From JBOGXA01 sp050694175 (GTDB lineage: Bacteria > Actinomycetota > CADDZG01 > WHSQ01): a stretch of 64,000 nucleotides of DNA. Where the stretch lies: assembly GCA_050694175.1 (NCBI GenBank), contig JBOGXA010000008.1, forward strand, positions 69,237 through 133,236, given 5' to 3'. Below the pieces are notes generated by a model. It saw only the letters and a list, made by a program, of their open reading frames with translations, had not been told where the DNA came from and ran no database searches. Below are positions 24,466-32,450 of the stretch, in pieces. The first letter of the stretch is position 1. Each line of letters begins with the position of its first letter. Made by a program: the position numbers and the translations under genes.

Positions 24466-25769
24466 TGGGCCCGCGCAAGCTGATCGTCCTGCTCGCCGCA
24501 AGTGCCCTGATCGCGTCGGGCTGCATCGGCGACGGCGAGCAGTCCCGCACGATCGAGGCCGAGTTCTCCCGCGCCATTCAGGTCTTCCCCGGCGTCAAGG
24601 TCAAGGTGCTCGGCGTCGATGTCGGCCAGGTCACCACAGTGAATCCGGGAACGGACTCGGTCGTCGTGACCATGCGGATCGACGACGAGGACGTGAAGTT
24701 GCCGGCCGACGTGAATGCCGTCATCGTGCCGATGTCGCTGCTGGGAGAACGCTACGTCCAGCTCAGTCCCGCTTACGAGTCGGGGACGGAGCTCGACGAC
24801 GGGGCCACGATCCCCATGGCGCGTACCAGCGTTCCGGCCGAGGGAGACGAGCTGCTGCGCGCGATGAACGAATACCTCGGCGAACTCGACGCCGACACGG
24901 TCGAAGGGTTCATCACCAATGCGGCGGGCGTCCTCGAAGGGAAAGGCGAGCGCCTCAACCGCCTGATCCGGCATGGGACGGTCGTTCTCAAGACGCTCGC
25001 GTCACGACGCGACGAGCTCGCCGAGATGATCGTCCAGTTCAACAGCATCACCCAGGCCCTGGCCACACGCCAGGGTGCGCTTGCGCGCGTAATCAACTCC
25101 TACAACGTCGTCGGGAACACAATCGTCGATGTCCGAAGCGATCTCGAGGGCACGATCGAGGGGCTCAACCTTGCGTCCGCTCAGCTGGCGGACCTGCTGC
25201 TCGGCCACGAAGGTGCCCTGGGCTCCGACATCAAAGCGCTGACACGCACCACTCGCACCCTTGATCGGAACATCTATCGCTTCGCGCGGACCGGAAAATG
25301 GGCGCGACGGCTGTTCTCGGCCGCATCGCGTGCCGTCGACTACGAGCGCGACTGGCTCCGGCTCGGCAACCAAGGCGAGCCGCTCTTCGAGATGCTCGTT
25401 CTGCGCCTCGAGGACCGCCTCGTCGGGCTTTGCCTGCGACTCGGCCGGGACGAGTGCCAGGAGGAGGCGTACTGGGAGCAGCGGTTCCCAGAGCTGTTCT
25501 GCCCCGACGGCGGATGTCCGACTCAGAAGAAGGTTGACAGGACACGGCGCTCCGTGGAGAAGGCATTCAAAGAGCTCCCCCGCGAGCTCGACAAGGTGCT
25601 CACGCGCGCCGCCCGGAAGAAATGCAGCGAAGCGGCGCGACCGAAACTCTGCCGCAGGCTCAAGCGCGAGGCGAAAAAGGCTCTCGACGATGACGCTCCC
25701 AAGAAACTCAAAGACGTCATCGACGAGATCCTGGACGGCGCCCAGTTACCGGGAGGCGAGAGGCTATGA
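24465..25769 (+). CDS. mceD: Mce family protein 4 of 6, lipoprotein
   Basis: A 434-residue Mce protein with a lipoprotein signal (lipobox IASGC, Cys20) instead of a plain anchor, then the MlaD domain (IEAEFSRAIQVFPGVKVKVLGVDVG; MSLLGERYVQLSP) and a helical region. The C-terminal quarter is unusual: it is basic and Cys-containing, with ELFCPDGGCPTQKK, KKCSEAARPKLCRR and many Lys/Arg, giving four to six Cys in the last 130 residues. In mycobacterial loci one Mce per operon is a lipoprotein, usually the fifth. The ATG shares a base with the mceC stop (TGATG); an overlapping GTG one codon upstream is also possible. Confidence 0.88.
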   Translation: MGPRKLIVLLAASALIASGCIGDGEQSRTIEAEFSRAIQVFPGVKVKVLGVDVGQVTTVNPGTDSVVVTMRIDDEDVKLPADVNAVIVPMSLLGERYVQLSPAYESGTELDDGATIPMARTSVPAEGDELLRAMNEYLGELDADTVEGFITNAAGVLEGKGERLNRLIRHGTVVLKTLASRRDELAEMIVQFNSITQALATRQGALARVINSYNVVGNTIVDVRSDLEGTIEGLNLASAQLADLLLGHEGALGSDIKALTRTTRTLDRNIYRFARTGKWARRLFSAASRAVDYERDWLRLGNQGEPLFEMLVLRLEDRLVGLCLRLGRDECQEEAYWEQRFPELFCPDGGCPTQKKVDRTRRSVEKAFKELPRELDKVLTRAARKKCSEAARPKLCRRLKREAKKALDDDAPKKLKDVIDEILDGAQLPGGERL

Positions 25770-26722
25770 GACGCCTGATCGCCGTCCTGCTGGCCATCAT
25801 GTTGCTCGGAGCTGCGTGCAGCTCGAACGACAAGATCACAGTGCACGCGGCCTTCACCGACATCGGCGACCTCTTCGAGCGAGCCCCCGTCCACTACGCC
25901 GACATCCGCGTGGGCGAGGTCGCGGACATCCAGCTCCGCGGGACCGAAGCAGTGGTGACGATGTCGATAACCCGCGACGCGAACATCCCCGGCGACGTCA
26001 CCGCGCGCATCCGCAGCACGAGCGTCCTGGGCGAACGCATCGTCGATCTGGTTTCCAACGACGCAGTGACCACGACGTCTCCCGCTCTGGAGGACGGCGC
26101 CACGATCACGGACACGGAGGTGAGGCCGGACCTCGAGAACTTCGTCGTCGAGGGCACGGAGGTCTTCGGCGTCCTCAGCGCCTCCGAGATCGCCACCATG
26201 GTCGACGAGGGTGCAGAGGGATTCGGCGGTCGCGGCGAAGAACTGGCCCAGATCCTGCTCAACTTCCGCGACATCACCGGCGCTTACAAGAACCGCACCG
26301 GAGACATCGAGCAGCTGGTGATCTCCCTCGACAAGTTCAACAGCACCCTGGCGCGCGAAAAGGACGCGCATCGCAAAGCGGTTCAGAACACCTCCAGGGC
26401 GATCGAGGTCCTTGCCGAAGAGAGCGACAAGCTGGAGAGCGCCATAGTTGCCCTTGCACGTCTCGCACGCGGGAGCCGGGGAATCCTGGAAGCGCACGTG
26501 GACGAGATGGACCGGTTCTTCGACCAGATGCTGGTGATCACCGGGACGTTGGCCAAGGAGCAGCGATCGATAGCGCTCCTTCTCGAGCATGCGCCGGGAC
26601 ACAACCGCAACGTCCAGCTCGTCGAATACGACACTTTCAACCAGGTCATCCAAGAGTTCGTCTTCTGCGGGATGAACGACAACCCCAAGGACCAAGCACG
26701 CCGGTGTAAGGGGCAGCATTGA
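25766..26722 (+). CDS. mceE: Mce family protein 5 of 6, lipoprotein
   Basis: A 318-residue Mce lipoprotein: lipobox LLGAAC (Cys18), the MlaD domain (ITVHAAFTDIGDLFERAPVHYAD; RIRSTSVLGERIVDLV) and a helical domain. FERAPVHYADIRVG is typical of the lipoprotein-type (MceE/LprK-like) members. It ends FCGMNDNPKDQARRCKGQH with a possible disulfide pair. It overlaps the preceding gene by ATGA and the next by TTGA. Having two lipoprotein Mce subunits in one locus, here the fourth and fifth, differs from the usual single one. Confidence 0.9.
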   Translation: MRRLIAVLLAIMLLGAACSSNDKITVHAAFTDIGDLFERAPVHYADIRVGEVADIQLRGTEAVVTMSITRDANIPGDVTARIRSTSVLGERIVDLVSNDAVTTTSPALEDGATITDTEVRPDLENFVVEGTEVFGVLSASEIATMVDEGAEGFGGRGEELAQILLNFRDITGAYKNRTGDIEQLVISLDKFNSTLAREKDAHRKAVQNTSRAIEVLAEESDKLESAIVALARLARGSRGILEAHVDEMDRFFDQMLVITGTLAKEQRSIALLLEHAPGHNRNVQLVEYDTFNQVIQEFVFCGMNDNPKDQARRCKGQH

Positions 26723-27822
26723 TAACGAAGCGGATCATCATCAACCTGATCGTCTTCCTGCTGGTGACCACCGGTCTGACGGTTCTCGGCTTCTACAACC
26801 TGTTGCTCCAGGGCTCCGGAGGAGACCGGATCACTGCGGACTTCACCGATGCGGGCGGTCTCGCGCCCCGCAACGACGTCACTTTGCGCGGGGTGACGGT
26901 GGGAAGCATCGATCACGTGGAGCTCACCGCCGAGGGGGCCCGGGCTTATCTCAACCTCGACCGCGGCGTCGAGGTGCCGGCGGGGACTAAGGCAACGATT
27001 GCGAGGCGCAGCCCGCTCGGAGACCTCGTCGTCGAGCTGACCCCCGGGACCGGCGAACCGATCGGCAACGGGGGCCACATCGAGGTGGCCGACACGCTTC
27101 CGCCCCCCGACGCCGGAGAGACAGTGGAGGTGCTGGCGCGTGTCCTGCACTCGGTGCCGCCCGAGGATCTGGCGACCGTCGTCTCGGAGCTTGCCACAGC
27201 CGTCGACGGGCGTGGGCGAGACCTCGGCGAACTGTCTGAGGCCACCGCCGACCTGCCGCAGCGCATCCTCGAGGTCAAGGCCGAGCTCGACGCGCTGATC
27301 CGCACGGGCCCCCAGGTCACCGGCGTGCTCGCAGACAATGCAAGGGTGCTGGCCGACGACATCACGGTCACAGCGGAGCTTGCAGACATACTGCGAGACC
27401 GCAGGCATGACATTGCCGAGCTTTACCGGAACGGCGGACGGTTCACGACGGTTGCCGGACGAATCATCGCCCGCGACAAGGCGAACATCTCCTGTTTGGT
27501 GGCCGACTTCGCCGACATCAATACGGTGATGGCGATGCGGCGCAATATTCGCAACCTAAAGGCCGCCCTGGACCTCAATCACTTCTTCTTCGACGGTGTC
27601 GAGCAGGCCGTCCGAAAAGGGCTCGACGGCCGCATGTGGTTCCGGGTTCAGGTGCTGCCGCACACGGAGCCTCAGGCGCGCTCCTACGTGCCTAAAAGAG
27701 GAGCCCCCGGCGTCTACGCGGCGAATGCATGCCGCTCTCGTTTCGGACCGGGCGTCGGCCCCGGAAGCCAGTCGCACAAGCTGAACAGGGCGCGCGACTC
27801 GAAGTTCCACCCCGGCCGCTAG
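26719..27822 (+). CDS. mceF: Mce family protein 6 of 6
   Basis: A 367-residue Mce protein with an N-terminal helix (IIINLIVFLLVTTGLTVLG), the MlaD domain (ITADFTDAGGLAPRNDVTLRGV; ARRSPLGDLVVELTP) and a helical region. The start is TTG within the TTGA overlap with the previous stop, a weak start that may limit translation. The C-terminus is basic and Ser/Arg-rich (RFGPGVGPGSQSHKLNRA). It completes the six-subunit set expected for one hetero-hexameric Mce needle, so subunit number is normal even though the permease number is doubled. Confidence 0.9.
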   Translation: MITKRIIINLIVFLLVTTGLTVLGFYNLLLQGSGGDRITADFTDAGGLAPRNDVTLRGVTVGSIDHVELTAEGARAYLNLDRGVEVPAGTKATIARRSPLGDLVVELTPGTGEPIGNGGHIEVADTLPPPDAGETVEVLARVLHSVPPEDLATVVSELATAVDGRGRDLGELSEATADLPQRILEVKAELDALIRTGPQVTGVLADNARVLADDITVTAELADILRDRRHDIAELYRNGGRFTTVAGRIIARDKANISCLVADFADINTVMAMRRNIRNLKAALDLNHFFFDGVEQAVRKGLDGRMWFRVQVLPHTEPQARSYVPKRGAPGVYAANACRSRFGPGVGPGSQSHKLNRARDSKFHPGR

Positions 27823-27856
27823 CTCTAATAGTTCAAGGGCTAAGCTTGCCGACCTC

Positions 27857-28408
27857 ATGACGGGCCTCGGACCAAAGTTGAAGACATCTATGCGGAACCC
27901 TCTGGTTCCGTGGGTGCTCTTCGGCCTCGCCCTGTTTGCCGCGGTCACGTTCGCAGTTCTCCTCAAGGTGAAAGCCGATTCCGTGACCGGCGACGAGCAG
28001 GCCCGCGACGATGTGCGTGAGCAGGCCACCGAGTTCGTATTGAAGCTCACGAACGTCACTTATGAAACGATCGACGAGGACGCTGTCGAGCTCAGGGAGA
28101 TGGCGACCGGCACGCTTCTGGAAGAGATCAACGATCTCTTCAGCGACGCCAACACCGAAGCGATCAAGGACGCTCAAGTCGAGCTGAACGGGGAGATCGA
28201 CGACGTCTTTATCCAGTCCCTGGGCGACGAGACGGCCACCGTCTTCGTCGTCGTAAGCCTGGATGTCTCGAACGACTCGGGCGACGCGCCCGTGCCGGGC
28301 ATCGCGCGGATGGAGATGGGCCTCGACAAGACGGACGTGGGATGGAAGCCGGACCGCCTCGAGCTATTCCAGAGCCCGGATCAGCCGGGCATCCTTCCGG
28401 GCTCCTGA
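27857..28408 (+). CDS. Mce-associated membrane protein (Mas type)
   Basis: A 183-residue protein with a short cytosolic N-terminus, one membrane helix (about residues 18-39) and an extracytoplasmic domain of the NTF2-like kind found in Mce-associated proteins: helical (QARDDVREQATEFVLKLTNVTYE) then strands (AQVELNGEIDDVFIQSL; TATVFVVVSLDVS; RMEMGLDKTDVGWKPDRLEL). Such proteins stabilise the Mce complex in mycobacteria and other actinomycetes. It begins 34 bp after the last mce gene and closes the locus. A hairpin overlaps its last codons. Confidence 0.83.
   Translation: MTGLGPKLKTSMRNPLVPWVLFGLALFAAVTFAVLLKVKADSVTGDEQARDDVREQATEFVLKLTNVTYETIDEDAVELREMATGTLLEEINDLFSDANTEAIKDAQVELNGEIDDVFIQSLGDETATVFVVVSLDVSNDSGDAPVPGIARMEMGLDKTDVGWKPDRLELFQSPDQPGILPGS
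28372..28404 (+). terminator. Hairpin at the end of the mce locus
   Basis: GAGCCCGGA (28372-28380) and TCCGGGCTC (28396-28404) form a perfect 9-bp GC-rich stem with a 15-nt loop, ending four bases before the last base of the stop codon of the final gene. No T-run follows, so it may work as a Rho-dependent or hairpin-only terminator, or as a 3'-end stabiliser of the 12-kb mce transcript. The overlap with codons leaves some chance that it is incidental. Confidence 0.5.
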
Positions 28409-28420
28409 CAGCTCCCCACC

Positions 28421-28561
28421 TGATGAGTGAGCATTTCGCCGGGCTATGCGGGATCTGAGGATCACTCGATCCGTACAACATGATGATTGAGCATTTCGGC
28501 GGGCTATGCGGGATCTGAGGATCACTCGATCGGGGTTAGACGGATCTGAGGATCACTCGAT
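28421..28561 (+). repeat. Dispersed intergenic repeat, copies B, C and partial D in tandem
   Basis: Two 50-bp direct repeats (28421-28470 and 28481-28530) differ at only two positions and lie exactly 60 bp apart. A third partial copy covers 28542-28561 (GATCTGAGGATCACTCGAT). The core GGGCTATGCGGGATCTGAGG then ATCACTCGAT is shared with copy A (1773-1818) and copy E (38998-39034). The group fills the gap between the converging mce locus and the luciferase-like monooxygenase gene; the partial copy runs into the end of the latter and supplies its last codons and stop (ATCGAGTGA read on the minus strand). No coding potential is apparent. Confidence 0.85.
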
Positions 28562-29575
28562 GACGGGGGTGGCCCGGCCGAACGTCTCCACTAGGGCCTG
28601 GTAGTTCTCCATCATGCGGCCCGCCGAGGGCCCGTACCACGGTCCCGTCACCATCACGCGGTCGGAGATCCCCTCCCACGCAGCGATGCGGTCGCGCACC
28701 TCGTCTACCGTCCCTGCAGCGGCAATCGTGTCGCACAACTCGTCGTCGACGAGCCGGATCATCCGGTCCTTGTCCTTGGCCTCGAAAGCGCTTCGAAGAT
28801 CGGGCACCAGGTGTGACCTGCCGTGCAGCTCAAGGATCTGCTTGTAGGTCCTGGTCGTCGCGTAGAAAGCGATCTGGAGTTTCACCTCACGGCGCGCGAC
28901 ATCCGCATCGTCGGAGATCGAGATCATTGGGCATGCGGTCAGGTTGCACTCCTCGGCCTTGCGGCCTCCTCGCTCGGCCCCCTCTTCGATCGCCGGCCGG
29001 ACCACTTCTCGCAGATAGGTGGGCGACGCGAGAGGATGGCCGATCAGACCGTCCGCAACTTGCCCGCAGACGCGCGCCATGGCCGGACCGACCGCCGCGA
29101 AGTAGATGGGCACATCGCGCCGGTCCGGCTGTGGATGGCCGTGAAATGTCGGCATGGTCACGGTGTAAAAGCGGCCCTCGTGGGCCACGTCCTCGCCGCG
29201 GTTCGCCGCCCACACAGTTCGCAAGACCTGTGCGTACTCCCTGAGCTTGGGAGCGGGGTGCTCGAAGGGGACCGAGAAGCGCTTTTCGTTGACCCGTTTA
29301 ACCTGCGACCCGAGCCCAAGGATGAAGCGACCCCCGGACAGCTCGTCCAGATCCCATGCGGTCATGGCCGTGATGGTCGGCGAGCGCGGGAAGGCCAGAG
29401 CGATCGCGGTTCCGACCTTGATCCGCTCGGTCGCGCCGATTGCGACCGACGCGGCTATGAACGCCGTATTCGTAGTCTCCGCTGCCCAGCACGACTCGAA
29501 TCCGGCGTCCTCGACCATCTTCGCCATGGGTCCGATGAGCGGGAGCGGCCCACCGATCCCAATCGCATAATCCAC
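28553..29575 (-). CDS. Luciferase-like (LLM) monooxygenase, probably F420-dependent
   Basis: A 340-residue TIM-barrel protein of the bacterial luciferase-like family. It has the early strand VDYAIGIGGPLP, then AEDAGFES-like VEDAGFESCWAAET, the substrate/cofactor region IKVGTAIALAFPRSP, and LDELSGGRFILGLGSQV, the family hallmark; later IYFAAVGPAMARVCGQVADGLIGHP. In actinomycetes such proteins usually bind coenzyme F420, less often FMN. The GTG at 29573-29575 has AAGGAGAC about 9 nt upstream. The substrate is unknown. Its 3' end coincides with part of the dispersed repeat. Confidence 0.88.
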   Translation of the reverse strand: MDYAIGIGGPLPLIGPMAKMVEDAGFESCWAAETTNTAFIAASVAIGATERIKVGTAIALAFPRSPTITAMTAWDLDELSGGRFILGLGSQVKRVNEKRFSVPFEHPAPKLREYAQVLRTVWAANRGEDVAHEGRFYTVTMPTFHGHPQPDRRDVPIYFAAVGPAMARVCGQVADGLIGHPLASPTYLREVVRPAIEEGAERGGRKAEECNLTACPMISISDDADVARREVKLQIAFYATTRTYKQILELHGRSHLVPDLRSAFEAKDKDRMIRLVDDELCDTIAAAGTVDEVRDRIAAWEGISDRVMVTGPWYGPSAGRMMENYQALVETFGRATPVIE

Positions 29576-29712
29576 TTGGGCTGTCTCCTTGCCGATTCGG
29601 GCCGCAGTTTCGCGCGGCCGGGCTCTCGGCTGCGCAGCATAACTCCGGTTTGCGGACTTCCCCGGGCACGGTATCTTGCGGCCAAGAGAGACGACCCCGT
29701 GAGGAGGAGGTT

Positions 29713-29997
29713 GTGGCGGAGCTGCTCGAAGACGAAGAGATCGAACAACGACTCGATGAGCTCGGAGACTGGGAGCGAGAAGGCGACGAGATTCAGAAGG
29801 TCTTCGAGTTCGACGACTTCGGCACAGCCATGAAGTTCGTGAACGATGTCGCGGCTCTCGCCGAGCGCTGGGATCACCATCCCGACATCGACATCCGCTG
29901 GAACAAAGTGCGTCTCGCGCTGTCAACTCACTCCGAGGGAGGACTCACCCCGCGCGATTTCGATCTCGCGGGAGAGATCGAACAATCGATCCGTTAA
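29713..29997 (+). CDS. Pterin-4a-carbinolamine dehydratase
   Basis: A 94-residue PCD/DCoH-fold enzyme that dehydrates 4a-hydroxytetrahydropterins. The active-site motif is ERWDHHPDI (His55, His56, Pro57) with His73 in STHSEGGLT, the classical three-His arrangement. The GTG at 29713-29715 directly follows a GAGGAGGAGG stretch. An open frame of 21 codons upstream has no support. Its last codons overlap the end of the converging ispH gene, so the two stop codons share the GTTAAC sequence. Confidence 0.88.
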   Translation: MAELLEDEEIEQRLDELGDWEREGDEIQKVFEFDDFGTAMKFVNDVAALAERWDHHPDIDIRWNKVRLALSTHSEGGLTPRDFDLAGEIEQSIR

Positions 29998-30953
29998 CCC
30001 TGGGACACGATGTCCGCGTCCTTCCGCAGCCACGGCGGCAGCGAGAATGTAACGTCCTCTGTAGTGACCTCCCGGGTCTCGACGGTCTCAAAGCCGAGAT
30101 GGGCGAGGCGGTCAAGCAGACGGTCGACGAGCACCTCGGGCGCGCTGGCCCCCGAGCTGACCCCTACGGTCTCGACCCCGTCTAGCCACGAGGGATCCAG
30201 ATGGGTCTCGTCGGGCACCAGGTAGGCGCGGGTACCCGCACCCTCCGCAACCTCAACAAGTCGATTGGAGTTCGACGAGTTGACAGCACCGACGATGAGC
30301 ACGACATCCGCCTCGGGGGCGATCGCCTTAACCGCAACCTGCCGGTTCTGCGTCGCATAGCAGATGTCGTCGCTGCGCGGCCCCTTGATGTCGGTAAAAC
30401 GATCGCGCAGTGCCTCCACCACATCGAGGGTGTCGTCGACCGACAGGGTGGTCTGCGTCAGGTACGAGACGGGCTCGTCGGGATCGAGCCCCATGTCGTC
30501 CATCTGGTCGACGTTCTCGATGACGAGTGTGTTCTCCGGTGCCTCGCCCGCGGTTCCTTCGATCTCCTCGTGGCCGACATGACCGACGAGCACGATCCTT
30601 CGCCCACCGCGCGCAAACCGCTTCGCTTCGAGATGGACCTTCGTCACAAGGGGACAGGTGGCATCGATCACATGTAGCTTCCGCCGGGCTGCGTTCCGTC
30701 GCACCTCGGGTGAGACGCCGTGGGCGGAGAAGATGCACACTCCGCCCTCGGGAATCTCCTCCTCCGAATCGACAAAGACCGCACCGCGCTCGGCGAGCTC
30801 GCTCACGACGTGCCGGTTGTGGACGATCTCCTTGCGCACGTACACGGGGGCACCGAGCGTTTCGAGGGCGCGCTCGACGATCTTCACCGCCCGGTCCACG
30901 CCTGCGCAGTAGCCGCGCGGCGCGGCGAGGATCACCTTTTTCATCCCAGCCAT
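29994..30953 (-). CDS. ispH: 4-hydroxy-3-methylbut-2-enyl diphosphate reductase (IspH)
   Basis: A 319-residue iron-sulfur enzyme that performs the last step of the methylerythritol-phosphate pathway, giving isopentenyl and dimethylallyl diphosphate. The three cluster Cys are in PRGYCAGV, DATCPLVTKVH and DDICYATQNRQ; substrate-binding His residues are in VHNRHVV, SAHGVSP and VGHVGHEE; the conserved NSSNSNRLVE and GVSSGASAPE are present. Start is ATG 30953, or the ATG three codons later (MKKVILAAPRGYC), which matches the usual family N-terminus equally well. The last 25 residues (VTTEDVTFSLPPWLRKDADIVSQG region) are typical of actinobacterial IspH. Confidence 0.94.
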   Translation of the reverse strand: MAGMKKVILAAPRGYCAGVDRAVKIVERALETLGAPVYVRKEIVHNRHVVSELAERGAVFVDSEEEIPEGGVCIFSAHGVSPEVRRNAARRKLHVIDATCPLVTKVHLEAKRFARGGRRIVLVGHVGHEEIEGTAGEAPENTLVIENVDQMDDMGLDPDEPVSYLTQTTLSVDDTLDVVEALRDRFTDIKGPRSDDICYATQNRQVAVKAIAPEADVVLIVGAVNSSNSNRLVEVAEGAGTRAYLVPDETHLDPSWLDGVETVGVSSGASAPEVLVDRLLDRLAHLGFETVETREVTTEDVTFSLPPWLRKDADIVSQG

Positions 30954-31048
30954 CGTAGTGGCCCTGGCATCGAGCGGTTGCCGGCGGTCGTCATGCGACT
31001 CGAAGCAATCACTCGGCCCGGCGTGGGCCCCGGCGGGGCCAGGGGGTG

Positions 31049-31783
31049 TCAGGCTCGTCGCGGCTTTTTCTTCGCCGTCATCGCCGCCCGGTAGCGGTCG
31101 GTCAGCCCCGCCTCCTGGCTCGAGGGGCACAGCGGTTCGACCACGCAGTCCCCACAGCGCGGCCTCTTCGCGTCGCAGATCGTGCGGCCGTGCGCGATCA
31201 ACAGGTCGGTGACCTCGGGCCATCGCCGTTTGGGGACGACCGCCATCAGATCTCGCTCGATCACCGCCGCATCCTTGGGGCCGCGATCGGTCAGGCCCAA
31301 TCGGACGGCGAGCCTGCCGACGTGGGTATCGACCGCGATCCCGGCGTCCGGATCCGACCTGAGGGCCTCCGGATAGCAATTGGCCTGGACGATATTGGCG
31401 GTCTTGCGAGCCACCCCGGGAAGAGTGATCAGCTCGCCGATCGTAGGGGGCACCACTCCGTCGAAGTCGTCGATGAGCTTTCGTGACAGGCCTCTAAGCG
31501 CGCGCGTCTTCTGGCGAAAGAACCCGGTCGACTGGATGTCGGCTTGCAGCTCTTCCTCGGGCACGGCCAGGTAGTCCTCGGGCGTCCGGTACTTGCGGAA
31601 GAGATCCTTCGTCACGAGATTGACGCGGGCGTCCGTCGACTGGGCCGACAGCACGACCGCAACGACACACTCGAGCGGGGTCGAGAACTCGAGGGCGATC
31701 CCGGTGTCGGGGTTCGCCCTTTTCAGGCGGGTAAGGATGTTCGGCGCACGGACCTCAGGGGGCGAGTTGCGGTCCGGTGACAT
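31049..31783 (-). CDS. nth: Endonuclease III, DNA glycosylase/AP lyase
   Basis: A 244-residue base-excision-repair enzyme that removes oxidised pyrimidines. The helix-hairpin-helix reads LPGVARKTANIV with the catalytic Lys; the catalytic Asp is in AVDTHVGRLAVRLGL; the [4Fe-4S] ligands are CDAKRPRCGDCVVEPLC (CX6CX2CX5C). The ATG at 31781-31783 is preceded by TGGGGGG. It is divergent from the tetR-paa operon, 73 bp apart, and its start codon overlaps the -35 of the opposite promoter, so expression of the two may interfere. Confidence 0.93.
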   Translation of the reverse strand: MSPDRNSPPEVRAPNILTRLKRANPDTGIALEFSTPLECVVAVVLSAQSTDARVNLVTKDLFRKYRTPEDYLAVPEEELQADIQSTGFFRQKTRALRGLSRKLIDDFDGVVPPTIGELITLPGVARKTANIVQANCYPEALRSDPDAGIAVDTHVGRLAVRLGLTDRGPKDAAVIERDLMAVVPKRRWPEVTDLLIAHGRTICDAKRPRCGDCVVEPLCPSSQEAGLTDRYRAAMTAKKKPRRA

Positions 31784-31806
31784 CCCCCCACGATAGTGGG
31801 TATGAT
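31777..31806 (+). promoter_or_regulatory. tetR-paa promoter
   Basis: A -35-like GTGACA (31777-31782) and a -10-like TATGAT (31801-31806) are separated by 18 bp. Transcription would start near 31813, inside the palindromic operator at 31810-31823, so a bound repressor would block initiation. The -35 overlaps the start codon of nth on the other strand. Confidence 0.6.
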
Positions 31807-31809
31807 CTC

Positions 31810-31823
31810 CAAACGATCGTTTG
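31810..31823. promoter_or_regulatory. Perfect palindromic operator for the TetR-family repressor
   Basis: CAAACGATCGTTTG is a perfect 14-bp palindrome 34 bp before the tetR start. It fits the pseudo-palindrome I recall for the Thermus phenylacetate repressor PaaR (C-N-AACG-NN-CGTT-N-G) at every fixed position. As the downstream genes are paaABCD, a PaaR-like operator is the natural reading; phenylacetyl-CoA would be the expected inducer. Confidence 0.75.
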
Positions 31824-31856
31824 TTTGCCGACCCAAGGAGGGGCGGAGGAGTGGTG

Positions 31857-32450
31857 GTGACCGCCGAGAGACCCAGAGGCGACCGCCGAGCCGACCTCGT
31901 GAGCGCGGCAGCCCGGCTGTTCTCCGAGCGCGGATACCACGGAACGTCCATGCAGCACCTCGCCGACGCACTCGGGTTGTTGCGGGGATCGCTGTATGCG
32001 CACATCGGCTCCAAGGAGGATCTGCTGTTCGACGTCGTCAACGACGGCGCGGCGAGGTTTCTCGCACGGGGGGCCGCGTCGCTCGAAGCGGAGGCGGCGA
32101 CTCCGAGGTTGCGCCGCTTCATAGTCGGCCATGTCGAGACCGCGATCGAGCACCTCGACGCAGGGACCGTCTTCTTGAACGAGTGGCGATATCTGTCGGC
32201 AGAACGCCGTTCGGTGATCCAGGCGAAGCGCGATCAGTACGAACAGATCCTTACCTCGATCATCGAGGGCGGGATCGAATCGGGGGAGTTTCGCGCGGAT
32301 GTCGACGTACGCTTCGCCGTGCTCCTCGTGCTGTCGGCCGGGAACTGGGTGTATGAGTGGTACCGGCCCGACGGCCGATTGGGAGCTACCGAAATCGGAG
32401 AACGGTTCGCAGAGCTCATCGTTACGGGATTGAAGGAGGGGTCGCAGTGA
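31857..32450 (+). CDS. paaR: TetR-family repressor, probable PaaR
   Basis: A 197-residue TetR regulator: N-terminal helix-turn-helix (RADLVSAAARLFSERGYHGTS, then MQHLADALGLLRGSLYAHIGSKEDLLFDVV) and a ligand-binding domain rich in aromatic and hydrophobic residues (LNEWRYLSAERR, NWVYEWYRPDG). Three GTG codons in a row (31851, 31854, 31857) follow GGGCGGAGGA; the third gives the best spacing. Its stop overlaps paaA by 4 nt (GTGA), so the repressor is made from the same message as the enzymes, a typical autoregulated layout. Assignment as PaaR rests on the operon and on the operator palindrome, not on sequence marks unique to the family. Confidence 0.82.
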   Translation: MTAERPRGDRRADLVSAAARLFSERGYHGTSMQHLADALGLLRGSLYAHIGSKEDLLFDVVNDGAARFLARGAASLEAEAATPRLRRFIVGHVETAIEHLDAGTVFLNEWRYLSAERRSVIQAKRDQYEQILTSIIEGGIESGEFRADVDVRFAVLLVLSAGNWVYEWYRPDGRLGATEIGERFAELIVTGLKEGSQ

